Positions 1 through 8,533 are shown, numbered from the stretch's first letter. The stretch: 64,000 bases of DNA from Sphingobium lactosutens DS20 (GCF_000445105.1 NZ_ATDP01000076.1:29178-93177), one strand, 5' to 3'. The notes: generated by a model not told the origin, from the sequence alone. Numbers and translations: made by a program.

Positions 1-2
1 CG

Positions 3-716
3 ACCAATATGCTGCGGCGATGGGTACGGCCGTCCATCTTCATCACTGGCGATCACGGCCTGGCCGACGCGGCGCCGATGAGCCTGTCCCACGGACTGCT
101 GGCGGCGGAAATGGGGATGAACCTGCAAATGGCGCTGGGATGGCGGCGGCATCTGCTGCTCCATGCGTCGAGCGCCGAAAAGGACGGCCGCGCACTTGTG
201 ATGACGGGCGAATCAGGATCGGGCAAATCGACGCTGGCGGCATTGCTGGGGGAACGCGGTTGGCGGCTGATGGGCGACGAGTTTGCGCTGCTGGACCTCG
301 ACAATGGCGCGATCCTGCCTTTTCCGCGCCTCGTTTCCCTTAAAAACCAGGCTATCGGCCTCGTGCAGCATGTGGTGGGCGCGCAGCGCATGGGGCCGCT
401 GCTGCGCGCCACGGCCAAGGGCGACATCCGCCATCTGGTGCCGCGACCCGACGCTGTGGCGCAAATGGCGCAAGGGGCGATGCCGGCGATGCTGCTCTTC
501 CCGCGATTTGGCCATGATGCGGCGATCCGGCCCGTGGGGCAGGGGGAAGCCTTCATGCGGCTGACTCAGGCTTCGACCAATTATGTCGCATTGGGCGAAC
601 CGGGCTTTGTCGCGCTGACGCGCTTCGTCACCGGCGTGCCCGCCTGCGCGATGGATTTCCCATCAGGGGAAGCCGCGTTCGAGATGATCGACCGGCTGTG
701 GGAGGACGGCGCATGA
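3..716 (+). CDS. HprK-related kinase A (5' end cut by window edge)
   Basis: P-loop protein of the HPr kinase-like fold, of the type found beside exosortase/PEP-CTERM exopolysaccharide loci. The first ATG in the window is at 9, but the frame is open to the window edge and the family is usually near 300 residues, so the true start probably lies upstream. Numbered from that ATG, the Walker A motif GESGSGKST lies near residues 67-75 and a conserved GDE segment near 89-91, as in the HprK nucleotide site. The stop overlaps the start of the next gene (ATGA), so the two are translationally coupled. The substrate is unknown. The HprK-like assignment is good; the exosortase link is inferred from the neighbour, since no exosortase is in the window. 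Confidence 0.8.
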   Translation, partial: TNMLRRWVRPSIFITGDHGLADAAPMSLSHGLLAAEMGMNLQMALGWRRHLLLHASSAEKDGRALVMTGESGSGKSTLAALLGERGWRLMGDEFALLDLDNGAILPFPRLVSLKNQAIGLVQHVVGAQRMGPLLRATAKGDIRHLVPRPDAVAQMAQGAMPAMLLFPRFGHDAAIRPVGQGEAFMRLTQASTNYVALGEPGFVALTRFVTGVPACAMDFPSGEAAFEMIDRLWEDGA

Positions 717-1702
717 GCGCGGCCCTGCTGGTGCGAGTGCTTCGAAATCCGGCCGCTGCCGAGCATCTGGACGCGGCCCAGTGGAACGGCCTGATCGCGG
801 CGGCGAAGGCGGAGCGGCTGATCGCGACATTGGCGTGGCGTGTGGAGGGGGTGCGCTTGCCAGAAACCGTCCAGCCGATCCTGCGCGACGCGCGCATGGA
901 TGCGGCACGGGAAGCGCGGCAAGCGCTTTGGGAGGCGGATCGCGCGGCGGCGGCGCTTGCGCCGATCGGCGTGCGGATGGTGGTGCTCAAAGGCACGGCC
1001 TATGCCGCCGCCGGACTGTCGGCGGGGCAGGGGCGTTTCATCGGCGACCTTGATATTCTGGTGCCACGCCCGGCGATGGGGCAGGTCGAGCGGGCATTGA
1101 TGGCGGCAGGGTGGGAATGGGTGAAGGAAGACGCCTATGACGACGCCTATTATCGGCAGTGGATGCACGAATTGCCGCCGATGATCCATGTCGAGCGCGA
1201 CCGGATGATCGACGTGCATCACACCATATTGCCGCTGACGGCGCGGCCTAAGCCCGATGCCGATGCCCTACTGGCCGACGCGGTGCCGGCGGGGGAGAAT
1301 GTCTGGACGCTGTCGCCCGAAGACCGGGTGATCCACGCCGCCGCGCATATGCTGGCCGATGGCGATTTGCAGGGCGGATTGCGCAACCTGTGGGATATTC
1401 ATTGTCTGCTTGAAGATGTCGATCCCGTCGCGCTTGATCGACGGGCGGTTCGCCATGGCTTGCGGCGGCATGTGGCTCAGGCGCAGCGACTGGCTGGCGC
1501 ATTATATGGCGGCGGCGGGGCGCTGACGCCGTGGGACCGTATCGTCCGTGCCCGCCTGCTCGCCCGCGACGGCTGGGGGCGGGAGACGCGCAAGCTGCTG
1601 GTCTTCGCCTTTTACCTGCGTTCGCACTGGCTGCGGATGCCGCCGCTGATGCTGGCGCGGCATTTATGGACCAAGTGGCGCAAGGGTCATCGACCGCGCT
1701 AG
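713..1702 (+). CDS. Nucleotidyltransferase family protein (PF14907-like)
   Basis: Predicted cytoplasmic nucleotidyltransferase of 329 residues. It has a VLKGTAY motif near residues 91-97 and a GDLDILV motif near 111-117, matching the K-G and D-x-D-x-L-V signatures of the NTP_transf_5 family. The ATG at 713 is preferred over a GTG at 698 because GGAGG at 701-705 lies seven bases upstream and the ATG overlaps the kinase stop. These two families are commonly adjacent in exosortase-associated exopolysaccharide loci, so a role in surface polysaccharide or cargo modification is inferred. Its stop overlaps the stop of the convergent regulator by a few bases. Confidence 0.8.
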   Translation: MSAALLVRVLRNPAAAEHLDAAQWNGLIAAAKAERLIATLAWRVEGVRLPETVQPILRDARMDAAREARQALWEADRAAAALAPIGVRMVVLKGTAYAAAGLSAGQGRFIGDLDILVPRPAMGQVERALMAAGWEWVKEDAYDDAYYRQWMHELPPMIHVERDRMIDVHHTILPLTARPKPDADALLADAVPAGENVWTLSPEDRVIHAAAHMLADGDLQGGLRNLWDIHCLLEDVDPVALDRRAVRHGLRRHVAQAQRLAGALYGGGGALTPWDRIVRARLLARDGWGRETRKLLVFAFYLRSHWLRMPPLMLARHLWTKWRKGHRPR

Positions 1703-2298
1703 GCGGGCGTCGGCGCCAGCATTGCCCGGATCGCCAGGGCGGCCATGTCTGCGACGGCGGCCAGGCGCTCGGGCGGATGGCCCGCGCGCGCATCGGCGGA
1801 CATGCCGGACATGACCGCCGCGACATAGTCCGCGACCACGTCCGCCTTTTGCGGATGGGTGCAGGCGATGAAGTCGCGGATGCGCCCGCGCCCCAAATCC
1901 AGCCAGTTCCGCGCGCGGCAGGCGGCATCGCGATCGGCGCTGCGCGCGCCCTCCAGCACCAGGCATCCCGCCATCTGGGGATCGGCAGCATAGATATGCG
2001 CGGCCTCGCGCAGCAATTGGGGCAGCGTGACGGCGGGATCGGCGCCCGGCTGCATCAGCGCATGGAGCGGCGCCGCCGCGGCATCATAGCGGGCCAGCAC
2101 TTCGTCATAGAGCGCCGCCTTGCAGCCGAAAGCGGCGTAGAGGCTGGGCGGATTGATCCCCATCGCTTCGGCCAGAGCCGCGACGCCGACCCCTTCATAG
2201 CCATGGGCGTGAAACAAGGATCGCGCCGTTTCCAGCGCCGCTTCCCGGTCGAACGCGCGGGGGCGACCACGCTTGCGGATTTTTTCTGTATCAACCAC
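1699..2298 (-). CDS. bdcR: TetR/AcrR-family regulator, BdcR-like
   Basis: A 199-residue TetR-type repressor. The N-terminal helix-turn-helix (about residues 12-58) includes GRPRAF and the GINPPSLYAAFG recognition-helix segment. The C-terminal ligand domain has the GCLVLEG block that I recall from Escherichia coli BdcR. The GTG start at 2298 has an AAGGA ribosome site nine bases upstream. It is divergent from a BdcA-like dehydrogenase, the same arrangement as E. coli bdcR-bdcA, and probably represses that gene from the short shared intergenic region. The symbol rests on recalled similarity plus synteny; the inducing ligand is unknown. Confidence 0.78.
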   Translation of the reverse strand: MVDTEKIRKRGRPRAFDREAALETARSLFHAHGYEGVGVAALAEAMGINPPSLYAAFGCKAALYDEVLARYDAAAAPLHALMQPGADPAVTLPQLLREAAHIYAADPQMAGCLVLEGARSADRDAACRARNWLDLGRGRIRDFIACTHPQKADVVADYVAAVMSGMSADARAGHPPERLAAVADMAALAIRAMLAPTPA

Positions 2299-2313
2299 TA
2301 TAATAATCCTTGA

Positions 2314-2355
2314 ACCCTGATTTCCTCATTTTATATAGCGGTCGGTACATAATTC
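2314..2355. promoter_or_regulatory. Divergent bdcR/bdcA control region
   Basis: About 70 bases separate the two divergent starts. Both genes use mirror-image AAGGA ribosome sites (2306-2313 and 2356-2363). Between them lies an AT-rich stretch followed by GCGGTCGGTAC (2338-2348), which resembles one arm of TetR-family operators. The exact operator is not resolved. Confidence 0.4.
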
Positions 2356-2370
2356 TCAAGGATGACCGAC

Positions 2371-3084
2371 ATGACTGACCTGACTTCCAAAAAGACCCTG
2401 ATCATCGGCGGCAGCCGTGGCATTGGCGCGGCGATCGTGCGGCGTTTCGTTCAGGATGGGGCGCAGGTCGCCTTTACCTATTCCGGGTCGCATGACGCCG
2501 CACAGGCGCTGAGCCAGGAAACCGGGGCGAGCGCGATCCGGTCCGACGCGGCCGACCGGCAGCAGGTGATCGATGTGGTGGCGCAGCAGGGGCCGCTCGA
2601 TATCTTGGTAGTCAATGCCGGCGTCGCGATGATCGGCGATCCGCTGACATTCGATCCTGATGCCGTCGACCGGATGATCGATATCAATGTGCGCGCGCCC
2701 TATCATGCCGCGGTCGAGGCGGCGCGGACCATGGCGGATGGCGGGCGCATCATCGTCATCGGATCGGTCAATGGCGACGCGGTGCCCTTCGCCGGGGCGG
2801 CGGCCTATGCGATGACCAAATCCGCTTTGCAGGGCATGGCGCGCGGGCTGGCGCGGGATTTGGGCGATCGCGGCATCACCGTCAATGTCGTCCAGCCAGG
2901 CCCGGTCGATACCGACATGAATCCTGCGGACGGTGAGATCGCAGCCATGGTCATGCCGTTCATGGCGATCAAGCGCTATGGCAAGGCGGACGAAATTGCC
3001 GGACTGACCGCCTTTCTGGCTGGCCCGGAGGCCGCCTATGCCACCGGCGCGATGCACACGATCGACGGCGGCTTCGGCGCCTGA
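2371..3084 (+). CDS. bdcA: SDR oxidoreductase, BdcA-like
   Basis: Short-chain dehydrogenase fold of 237 residues, the same length as E. coli BdcA, which is reported to bind cyclic-di-GMP and promote biofilm dispersal. The Rossmann motif GGSRGIG is at residues 13-19, NAG at 82-84, catalytic Ser near 132, and the YxxxK pair at Tyr146/Lys150. The C-terminal TGAMHTIDG segment also matches BdcA as I recall it. The ATG at 2371 is preferred over 2362 because AAGG at 2358-2361 overlaps the upstream ATG and is well spaced for the second. The catalytic tetrad looks intact, so it could equally act as an NAD(P)H-dependent oxidoreductase. The curli locus 40 kb away makes a biofilm role plausible but unproven. 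Confidence 0.78.
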   Translation: MTDLTSKKTLIIGGSRGIGAAIVRRFVQDGAQVAFTYSGSHDAAQALSQETGASAIRSDAADRQQVIDVVAQQGPLDILVVNAGVAMIGDPLTFDPDAVDRMIDINVRAPYHAAVEAARTMADGGRIIVIGSVNGDAVPFAGAAAYAMTKSALQGMARGLARDLGDRGITVNVVQPGPVDTDMNPADGEIAAMVMPFMAIKRYGKADEIAGLTAFLAGPEAAYATGAMHTIDGGFGA

Positions 3085-3091
3085 TGCGCGC

Positions 3092-3115
3092 GGGGCGCCG
3101 GTTGCGGCGCCCCGG
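3092..3115. terminator. Bidirectional hairpin between convergent genes
   Basis: A perfect nine-base-pair stem (3092-3100 with 3107-3115, core GGGGCGCC/GGCGCCCC) with a six-base loop lies between the stops of the dehydrogenase and the convergent M20 gene. It has no long T-run on either side, so termination is inferred from position and stem strength. Confidence 0.5.
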
Positions 3116-3119
3116 TTCG

Positions 3120-4481
3120 TCACGATTTCTTCAATATGTCGAGCGCCAAGACCGTCATCGCCTCGCTGGCGGTGGCGATGACCTTGTCGGCCTGGGGCGC
3201 CCAGAAGGGGCTGTGGAGCGATGGCAGGCTGATCTGCCCGGCCTTGGCCGCGGCCATCTTGTCGGCCGGCACGCCGCCGACCCAGAAGATGAAGCTCTTG
3301 ATCGACTTGTCGGCGCGGTAGAAGCGGCCGAAATCCTCGCCCCCCATGACCGCACTGGTTTGGACGACGCGCCCTTCGGGAAAATTCGCCTTGAGCAGGC
3401 CCGCCATCTCCTCGGCAAATTCAGGCGGGTTGTAGGTGGAAGGGGTGAATTCGTCCTTGACGCTCACCACCGGCATCTTGTCGTCGGGCATGCCGGCGGC
3501 GATCGCTTCGCCGCGCGCCACTCGCTTGATCCCGTCGATCAGCTTCTGCCGGGTTTCGTCGGAATAGCTGCGCACGGTCAGCAGCAGCTTGGCTTCGTCG
3601 GGGATGATATTATGCTTGGCCCCGGCCTGGAAACTGCCGACCGTCACCACGGCGGGGTCCTGCGGGTCCTGTTCGCGGCTGACCAAAGTCTGGAGCGTGC
3701 CGACGATGCGCGATCCCAGCACGATCGGGTCCTTGGCGGTCTGCGGGTAGGCGCCATGGCCGCCCACGCCCTTCACATCGATGTCGACGCTGTCGACATT
3801 GGCCAGCGCATAGCCGGGCGTATAGCCGATGACACCCGCTTCCAGATTGGCCGCATCATGGAAGGCGAGCGCATGGGTGGGGCGGGGGAAGCGGGTATAG
3901 AGCCCGTCCTCCAGCATGTCGCGCGCGCCTTTCCCCACTTCCTCGGCCGGCTGGAGGATCATGACCAGCGTGCCCTTCCAGTCATCCTTGCGCGCGGCGA
4001 GCAGCTTGGCGGTTTCGATGAAGGCGGTCATGTGCGTGTCATGGCCGCAGGCGTGCATCACGCCGGTTTCGACGCCCTCGGGCGTCTTGGTGCGGACCTT
4101 TGATGCGAAATCGAGGCCCGTCTGTTCGACCACGGGCAGGCCATCCATGTCGGCGCGGATCAGCAGCGTGGGGCCGGTGCCATTCTTCATCACCGCGACG
4201 ACGCCGGTGCCGCCGACCTTTTCGGTCACGTCATATTTAAGGGCCTTCAGCCGCTTGGCGAGCTTGGCGGCGGTATTGACTTCCTTTAGCGACAATTCGG
4301 GATTGGCGTGCAGATCGCGATAGAGCGCCATCATGGCGTCTATATCCCTGGCGACGGCCGCACCGATCGCGCTTTGGGCGGGCGGTGTCGCGGGGGCGGC
4401 TGTGGTGGCTGGACTGGTCTGAGCGGCGGCGGCGGACGTGAAGCTGGCAACGGCCAACAGGGCCGCGAGCGTGTGGCGCAT
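3120..4481 (-). CDS. Secreted M20 metallo-amidohydrolase
   Basis: A 453-residue M20 (IAP/IlvE-type) amidohydrolase with an N-terminal signal peptide (about residues 1-21, ending in an alanine-rich AAAAQT stretch), so probably periplasmic. Dinuclear-metal site motifs are present: LHANPEL near 57-63, RADMDGLP near 109-116, HACGHD at 143-148, PAEE at 178-181 and a late GGEDFGRF. These fit hippurate/N-acyl-amino-acid hydrolases or carboxypeptidases. The ATG at 4481 is chosen because AGGGAGA precedes it and the signal peptide begins there; the longer open frame upstream is not protein-like. The substrate cannot be read from sequence. Confidence 0.88.
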   Translation of the reverse strand: MRHTLAALLAVASFTSAAAAQTSPATTAAPATPPAQSAIGAAVARDIDAMMALYRDLHANPELSLKEVNTAAKLAKRLKALKYDVTEKVGGTGVVAVMKNGTGPTLLIRADMDGLPVVEQTGLDFASKVRTKTPEGVETGVMHACGHDTHMTAFIETAKLLAARKDDWKGTLVMILQPAEEVGKGARDMLEDGLYTRFPRPTHALAFHDAANLEAGVIGYTPGYALANVDSVDIDVKGVGGHGAYPQTAKDPIVLGSRIVGTLQTLVSREQDPQDPAVVTVGSFQAGAKHNIIPDEAKLLLTVRSYSDETRQKLIDGIKRVARGEAIAAGMPDDKMPVVSVKDEFTPSTYNPPEFAEEMAGLLKANFPEGRVVQTSAVMGGEDFGRFYRADKSIKSFIFWVGGVPADKMAAAKAGQISLPSLHSPFWAPQADKVIATASEAMTVLALDILKKS

Positions 4482-4636
4482 GATCAAAATCTCCCTTGCT
4501 GGCGCGCAGCATAAGGGCAATTTGGCGCGGTTGAAGAGCCAAGTTTTCGTCGCCGCCAATTGGCCGGCCGACCGGCGGGTGCGAGTCCTGTCCCAGCGCA
4601 AAGCCGCAGGGCAAAGTTCACACCATTCTGCGCCTT

Positions 4637-4702
4637 GAAGCGACCACAAGGCGACGGCGAAGCGACCATGAGGCGACACCGAAGCGACACCATAGCGACA
4701 GG
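4637..4702. repeat. Three imperfect tandem 22-bp repeats
   Basis: Units at 4637-4658, 4659-4680 and 4681-4702 each begin GAAGCGAC and keep a second GCGAC about 14 bases later. The period is exactly 22 bases. No coding role is evident on either strand. Confidence 0.8.
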
Positions 4703-4844
4703 CGGCGGGGCAGCGCAGGAGGTTTTAGGTGGGACAGAGCGCGCCGATATGGGCAGGATGGTCATCCATGAGGATAGATCAGGAAAAATCCTATTTTGGA
4801 AGGATTTTCTGCCGAACCGATTATTATCCCGCTGACAAGAAAGT

Positions 4845-4877
4845 AGCGGGACCCCGGCTCAAGGCCGGGGTGACGCG
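4845..4877. repeat. Short palindromic repeat, CCCCGGC type
   Basis: AGCGGGA followed by a CCCCGGC/GCCGGGG stem and GTGACGCG. The same unit recurs near 62.7, 62.8 and 63.25 kb. A related, inverted copy lies at 4931-4954. Confidence 0.75.
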
Positions 4878-4930
4878 AGCGGGGAGGGGAGAAGGTCGCG
4901 CGCTTTGGTGGAACTTTGGGCGTCACGTCG

Positions 4931-4954
4931 CCCTGGGCTTGCCCCGGGGTCACG
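4931..4954. repeat. Short palindromic repeat, inverted copy
   Basis: GGGCTTG flanked by a C-rich arm and CCCCGGGGTCACG; a degenerate, opposite-orientation relative of the unit at 4845-4877. Confidence 0.5.
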
Positions 4955-5041
4955 CTGTCGTGATAAACACTTCCTGTCGTAGGAGGCGGTGGTTGGGTTT
5001 ACAGCATGGCGGATCGCGCTGTGGAACGCTGACGCCTGATC

Positions 5042-5833
5042 CTATTGCGCGGTCCAGCCGCCGTCGATCGACAGGTTCGCGCCGGTGACTTGCGCGGCGG
5101 CGTCGCTGCAAAGATAGAGGGCGGTGGCGGCGACCTGTTCTGCGGTGACGAATTCCTTGGTCGGTTGCCCCGCGAGCAGCACGTCGTTCATCACCTGCTC
5201 GCGCGTCATGTTCCGCGCCTTCATCGTGTCGGGAATCTGATTTTCCACGAGCGGGGTCCAGACATAGCCGGGCGAAATGCAATTGGCGGTGACGCCGAAG
5301 GTCGCGACTTCCAGCGCCACCGTCTTGGTAAAGCCCGCAAGGCCGTGCTTGGCGGTCACATAGGCGCTTTTATACGGGGAGGCGACCAGCGAATGGGCGG
5401 AGGCCGTCTGGATGATCCGGCCCCATTTCTTTTCCTTCATATAGGGCACGGCGAGGCGCGTCGTGTGGAAGGCGGCGTTGAGGTTGAGCGCGATGATAAG
5501 ATCCCATTTGTCGAGCGGGAACTCCTCGACCGGGGCGACATGCTGCATGCCGGCATTGTTGATGAGAATGTCCACTCCGCCAAAGGCGTCGGCAGCGTCC
5601 TTCATCATCGCCTCGATCTGGTCGACCTTGGTGAGATCATGGCCCGAATAGAGCGCCTTGGCGCCGGACAGGTTTTCCAGTCCCTGCCGTTCCTTCTCTA
5701 TCGCATCTGCGTCGCCGAAGCCGTTGATGACGATGTTCGCGCCTTCGCCGGCCAGCGCCTTGGCATAAGCAAGGCCGATGCCGGAGGTCGATCCGGTGAT
5801 CAGGGCCGTCTTGCCAGTGAGGAACTTGCTCAT
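5042..5833 (-). CDS. bdhA: 3-hydroxybutyrate dehydrogenase
   Basis: Short-chain dehydrogenase of 263 residues that would interconvert D-3-hydroxybutyrate and acetoacetate with NAD in polyhydroxybutyrate turnover. It has GSTSGIG at residues 14-20, NNAGMQHV from 92 (the NNAG-x-QHV block is typical of this enzyme), Ser near 145, and Tyr158/Lys162. The ATG at 5833 overlaps the stop of the upstream patatin gene (ATGA), so the two are co-transcribed and coupled. The family and length make the assignment firm; substrate preference is inferred. Confidence 0.88.
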   Translation of the reverse strand: MSKFLTGKTALITGSTSGIGLAYAKALAGEGANIVINGFGDADAIEKERQGLENLSGAKALYSGHDLTKVDQIEAMMKDAADAFGGVDILINNAGMQHVAPVEEFPLDKWDLIIALNLNAAFHTTRLAVPYMKEKKWGRIIQTASAHSLVASPYKSAYVTAKHGLAGFTKTVALEVATFGVTANCISPGYVWTPLVENQIPDTMKARNMTREQVMNDVLLAGQPTKEFVTAEQVAATALYLCSDAAAQVTGANLSIDGGWTAQ

Positions 5834-7044
5834 GCCGTCTTCTCCTTGAGGTGATCGGGTGCGTCGAGATCGAAGGTCGCGCTTTTGCCGTCGAGGATGT
5901 TGCGGGCGATGAGGTCGCCCTTGTGCATGACTTCCTCCACCGCCTCGCGGCCCTGGCTCCAATGGTCGAGCATGGTCGAGCGGGAAAATTCGAAATCCTT
6001 GGCGCCGCTTTCCCAGTTGCGCGACCGGTAGATGAGGTGGACGATATTGACCGACCCCTGGTCCAGACATTGGCGCAGCGACTGGGCTTCGGCTGAATTC
6101 TGAAGGTCGGGCGGCAGTTTCTTGAGCAGCGCCTCGATCGCGCCATGTTCGCGGCGCAGCCGCAGATACTGATCCGTCACCTGGCGGGTGCGGCTGCTAT
6201 ACTGAATGTCTTTCATGCGCGAATAGACATCGGTCATCTGCCGCGGCATCGGCCCTTCGGCCGGGAACAGATCGACCTGGAAAACCAGCATGTCTTCGGT
6301 CTGGTGGGTGAGGACATGGGCGAGCGGCGTGTTGGAGACGATGCCGCCATCCCAATACCAGCGCCCGTCAATCTCGATCGGGGGCAGGCCGGGTGGCAGC
6401 GCGCCAGAGGCCATGATGTGGCGCGCGTCGATCCGCGTATTGCCGCCCGGTCCGCGCGTATCCCAATAGGCAAAATTGCCGCTTTCGACGTCGACCGCGC
6501 CGACCGACAGCCGCACCGGCCCGTCGTTGAGCAGGTCCCAGTCGACGCAGGCGTCCAGCATGTCCTTGAGCGGCGCGCTGTCATAGAAGCTGATCGCGCC
6601 GGGCGATCCTTCGGGCATCAGCGTCGCTGGCCACAGGCGCGGGCGGAACATGCCGGGCACGCCGAAGCTGGCGACTGTGGCGGCCGCGCCCAGATGCGCG
6701 ACTTCGCGGATCTGGTCGATATCGGGCAGGATGACGTTGGGCATGCCGCCCGACACGGTGTACCAGAATTTCTTGAGGCGGCTGAGCCGGCGATGCGGTT
6801 CGCTGCCCGCGATGATGGCGGCGTTGACCGCGCCGATGGAAATGCCCGCGACCCAGCTGATGTCGATGCCCAGTTCATCGAGCCGTTCGAACACCCCGGA
6901 CTGGAAAGACCCGAGCGCCCCCCCGCCCTGAAGCAGCAACGCGATTTCGCGCGGCAAAGAGAGGGACGTGCGCGCGCGGCGGTGCGGACGGGGCTGTGCA
7001 GCCGTGGGTTCTATGTCTGCCATGTCGCAGTGCAATATAGGCAT
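5830..7044 (-). CDS. Patatin-like phospholipase
   Basis: Patatin-fold serine hydrolase of about 404 residues. The glycine-rich oxyanion loop is near residues 40-50, the nucleophile elbow GISIG at 67-71, and the catalytic aspartate in DGG at 232-234. A C-terminal extension of about 130 residues resembles the DUF3734 region seen in alphaproteobacterial members. It lies upstream of bdhA and overlaps it by four bases, which suggests a shared role in lipid or polyhydroxybutyrate mobilisation. Either 7044 or an in-frame ATG at 7023 could be the start; neither has a good ribosome site, and a palindrome covering 7031-7048 favours the inner one. Confidence 0.85.
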   Translation of the reverse strand: MPILHCDMADIEPTAAQPRPHRRARTSLSLPREIALLLQGGGALGSFQSGVFERLDELGIDISWVAGISIGAVNAAIIAGSEPHRRLSRLKKFWYTVSGGMPNVILPDIDQIREVAHLGAAATVASFGVPGMFRPRLWPATLMPEGSPGAISFYDSAPLKDMLDACVDWDLLNDGPVRLSVGAVDVESGNFAYWDTRGPGGNTRIDARHIMASGALPPGLPPIEIDGRWYWDGGIVSNTPLAHVLTHQTEDMLVFQVDLFPAEGPMPRQMTDVYSRMKDIQYSSRTRQVTDQYLRLRREHGAIEALLKKLPPDLQNSAEAQSLRQCLDQGSVNIVHLIYRSRNWESGAKDFEFSRSTMLDHWSQGREAVEEVMHKGDLIARNILDGKSATFDLDAPDHLKEKTA

Positions 7045-7048
7045 TGCA
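7031..7048. promoter_or_regulatory. TGC-rich palindrome at patatin-bdhA promoter
   Basis: TGCAAT and ATTGCA arms are separated by six bases, with a TTGCAA palindrome about 25 bases further upstream. TGC-rich inverted repeats of this kind are bound by PhaR/PhbF-type regulators of polyhydroxybutyrate genes in other proteobacteria. Here the regulator is inferred only from the site and the bdhA context. Confidence 0.35.
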
Positions 7049-7171
7049 GCGCACGTTCCAACTCAATGTCTTGCAAGAAAGCAGCCTGTCGGCGCAACCT
7101 TCGCGAATACCGGCGGTTTTCGCGCAACGGCACTTCGCGTAAGCGATGACGCGGGCAACAGGGAGGACGCG

Positions 7172-8047
7172 ATGCGGCTGGACGACGAACAGGAAAGCAG
7201 TCATTTCGAGGTGCAGGACGGGCGCGGCGGCGGCGGATTTGGCGGCGGCGGGCTGGGCATGTTGCTGCCGCTGATCGGCAGCCGCTTTGGCTGCGGCGGC
7301 ATCGTCGTCGTGCTGGTCATCATGGTCGTCATGGGGATGAATCCATTGAGCCTGCTGGGCGGCGGCGGTGGTGGCGGGCAGCAGGTGCAGACCGAGCGGC
7401 CTTCACTTTCGGAACTGACCGATGTGCAGCGCACGTCGCTCAAGGTGTTGGGATCGACCGAGCGGCGCTGGGCCGACATCTTCCGGGCGCAGGGGCAGAC
7501 CTATCAGCCGCCGACGCTGGTCTTCTACAGCCAGAATGGCCAGTCGGGTTGCGGCGCGGCGATGTCGGCCATGGGGCCTTTCTATTGCCCGGCCGACCAG
7601 CGCATCTATCTCGACACCGATTTCTTCCGCGAGATGGAAACGCGGTTCAACGCGCCGGGCGATTTCCCGATCGGCTATATCATCGCGCATGAGGTGGGCC
7701 ATCATATCCAGACCATCACCGGCGAGGCCGACCGCATCCGCAAGGCGCAGCAGCGCGTGTCGGAAGCGCAGGGCAACGCCCTTCAGGTGAAGATGGAGTT
7801 GCAGGCGGACTGCTATGCCGGCGTCTGGGCGGCGCGCGATGAAAATCTGATGGAGCCGGGCGACCTGGAAGAAGGAATGCGCGCGGCGGAGGCGATTGGC
7901 GACGATACGTTGCAGAAAGCGGCCGGGCGGCGGCCGGTGCCCGAAAGCTTCACCCATGGGTCGAGCGCCCAGCGCATGGAGTGGCTGCGCAAGGGGCTGA
8001 GCACCGGCGATCCGGCGCAATGCGATACGTTCGGCGGTGCGATCTGA
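7172..8047 (+). CDS. Neutral zinc metallopeptidase (YpfJ-like)
   Basis: A 291-residue member of the PF04228 family. It has a glycine-rich cytoplasmic N-terminus (about 18-30), one membrane segment near 41-57, a second poly-glycine linker near 63-69, and a periplasmic domain with the zinc motif HEVGHH at 173-178. Two cysteines near 127 and 139 could form a disulfide. The ATG at 7172 follows GGGAGGA with ideal spacing. It stands alone, divergent from the patatin operon. The physiological substrate of this family is unknown. Confidence 0.88.
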   Translation: MRLDDEQESSHFEVQDGRGGGGFGGGGLGMLLPLIGSRFGCGGIVVVLVIMVVMGMNPLSLLGGGGGGGQQVQTERPSLSELTDVQRTSLKVLGSTERRWADIFRAQGQTYQPPTLVFYSQNGQSGCGAAMSAMGPFYCPADQRIYLDTDFFREMETRFNAPGDFPIGYIIAHEVGHHIQTITGEADRIRKAQQRVSEAQGNALQVKMELQADCYAGVWAARDENLMEPGDLEEGMRAAEAIGDDTLQKAAGRRPVPESFTHGSSAQRMEWLRKGLSTGDPAQCDTFGGAI

Positions 8048-8091
8048 GTTGTCGCGCTTGGCGCGGGTGTCAGAATGACGGAGCCGGGGCG

Positions 8092-8460
8092 TCAATATTC
8101 CGCGTTGGGCGATCCGGCCGGCGCCTGTTGCGGCGTGGAATAGGGGTTTGCCCCGCCGTTAGCCGATGAGGATGCCGAAGGAAGGCCCTGGCCGGGGGAC
8201 AGCATCGGCTGGCCCGCTCCGGGCAGGGGTTCCCCCGCCATGGGCGCGGACGCCGCAAAGTCGGCAGGGGCAGGGGGCGGCGCAGGCGGTGTTTGAACGA
8301 CGCTTGGCGCGGCGACAGGTGGCTGGGTGGAAGACGTGACTGGCGCCGAGGTGGCCTGCTCCTCAGGCGCGTCCGGCGTGGCCGGCAGGAAATTCTGCAC
8401 GGCCATGACGACCAATGGCGCGGCGACCAGCGTGGCGATGGCAAAGCTGCGATACATCAT
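8092..8460 (-). CDS. Proline/alanine-rich membrane-anchored or secreted protein
   Basis: A 122-residue protein not assigned to a family. Residues 1-24 form a hydrophobic signal or anchor segment. The rest is low-complexity Pro/Ala/Ser/Gln sequence with no predicted fold, likely an extended periplasmic or wall-spanning stretch. The stop is convergent with the metallopeptidase gene, 45 bases away. Codon use is like the neighbours. Its function is not evident. Confidence 0.6.
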   Translation of the reverse strand: MMYRSFAIATLVAAPLVVMAVQNFLPATPDAPEEQATSAPVTSSTQPPVAAPSVVQTPPAPPPAPADFAASAPMAGEPLPGAGQPMLSPGQGLPSASSSANGGANPYSTPQQAPAGSPNAEY

Positions 8461-8533
8461 GAGGGCGGCACTCCGGTTCCAAGCCCGAATGAGACGCCAT
8501 TATGCCGGCCAGACCGTAACCGAAAGCTTAAAC

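Larger units (their letters stand above)
4482..5041. other. Intergenic region with tandem 22-mers and palindromes
   Basis: No convincing gene lies between the M20 gene and bdhA. The 5' flank of the M20 gene probably holds its promoter. It also holds a three-unit tandem 22-bp repeat (4637-4702) and two short GC-rich palindromes (4845-4877 and 4931-4954), listed separately. Confidence 0.7.
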
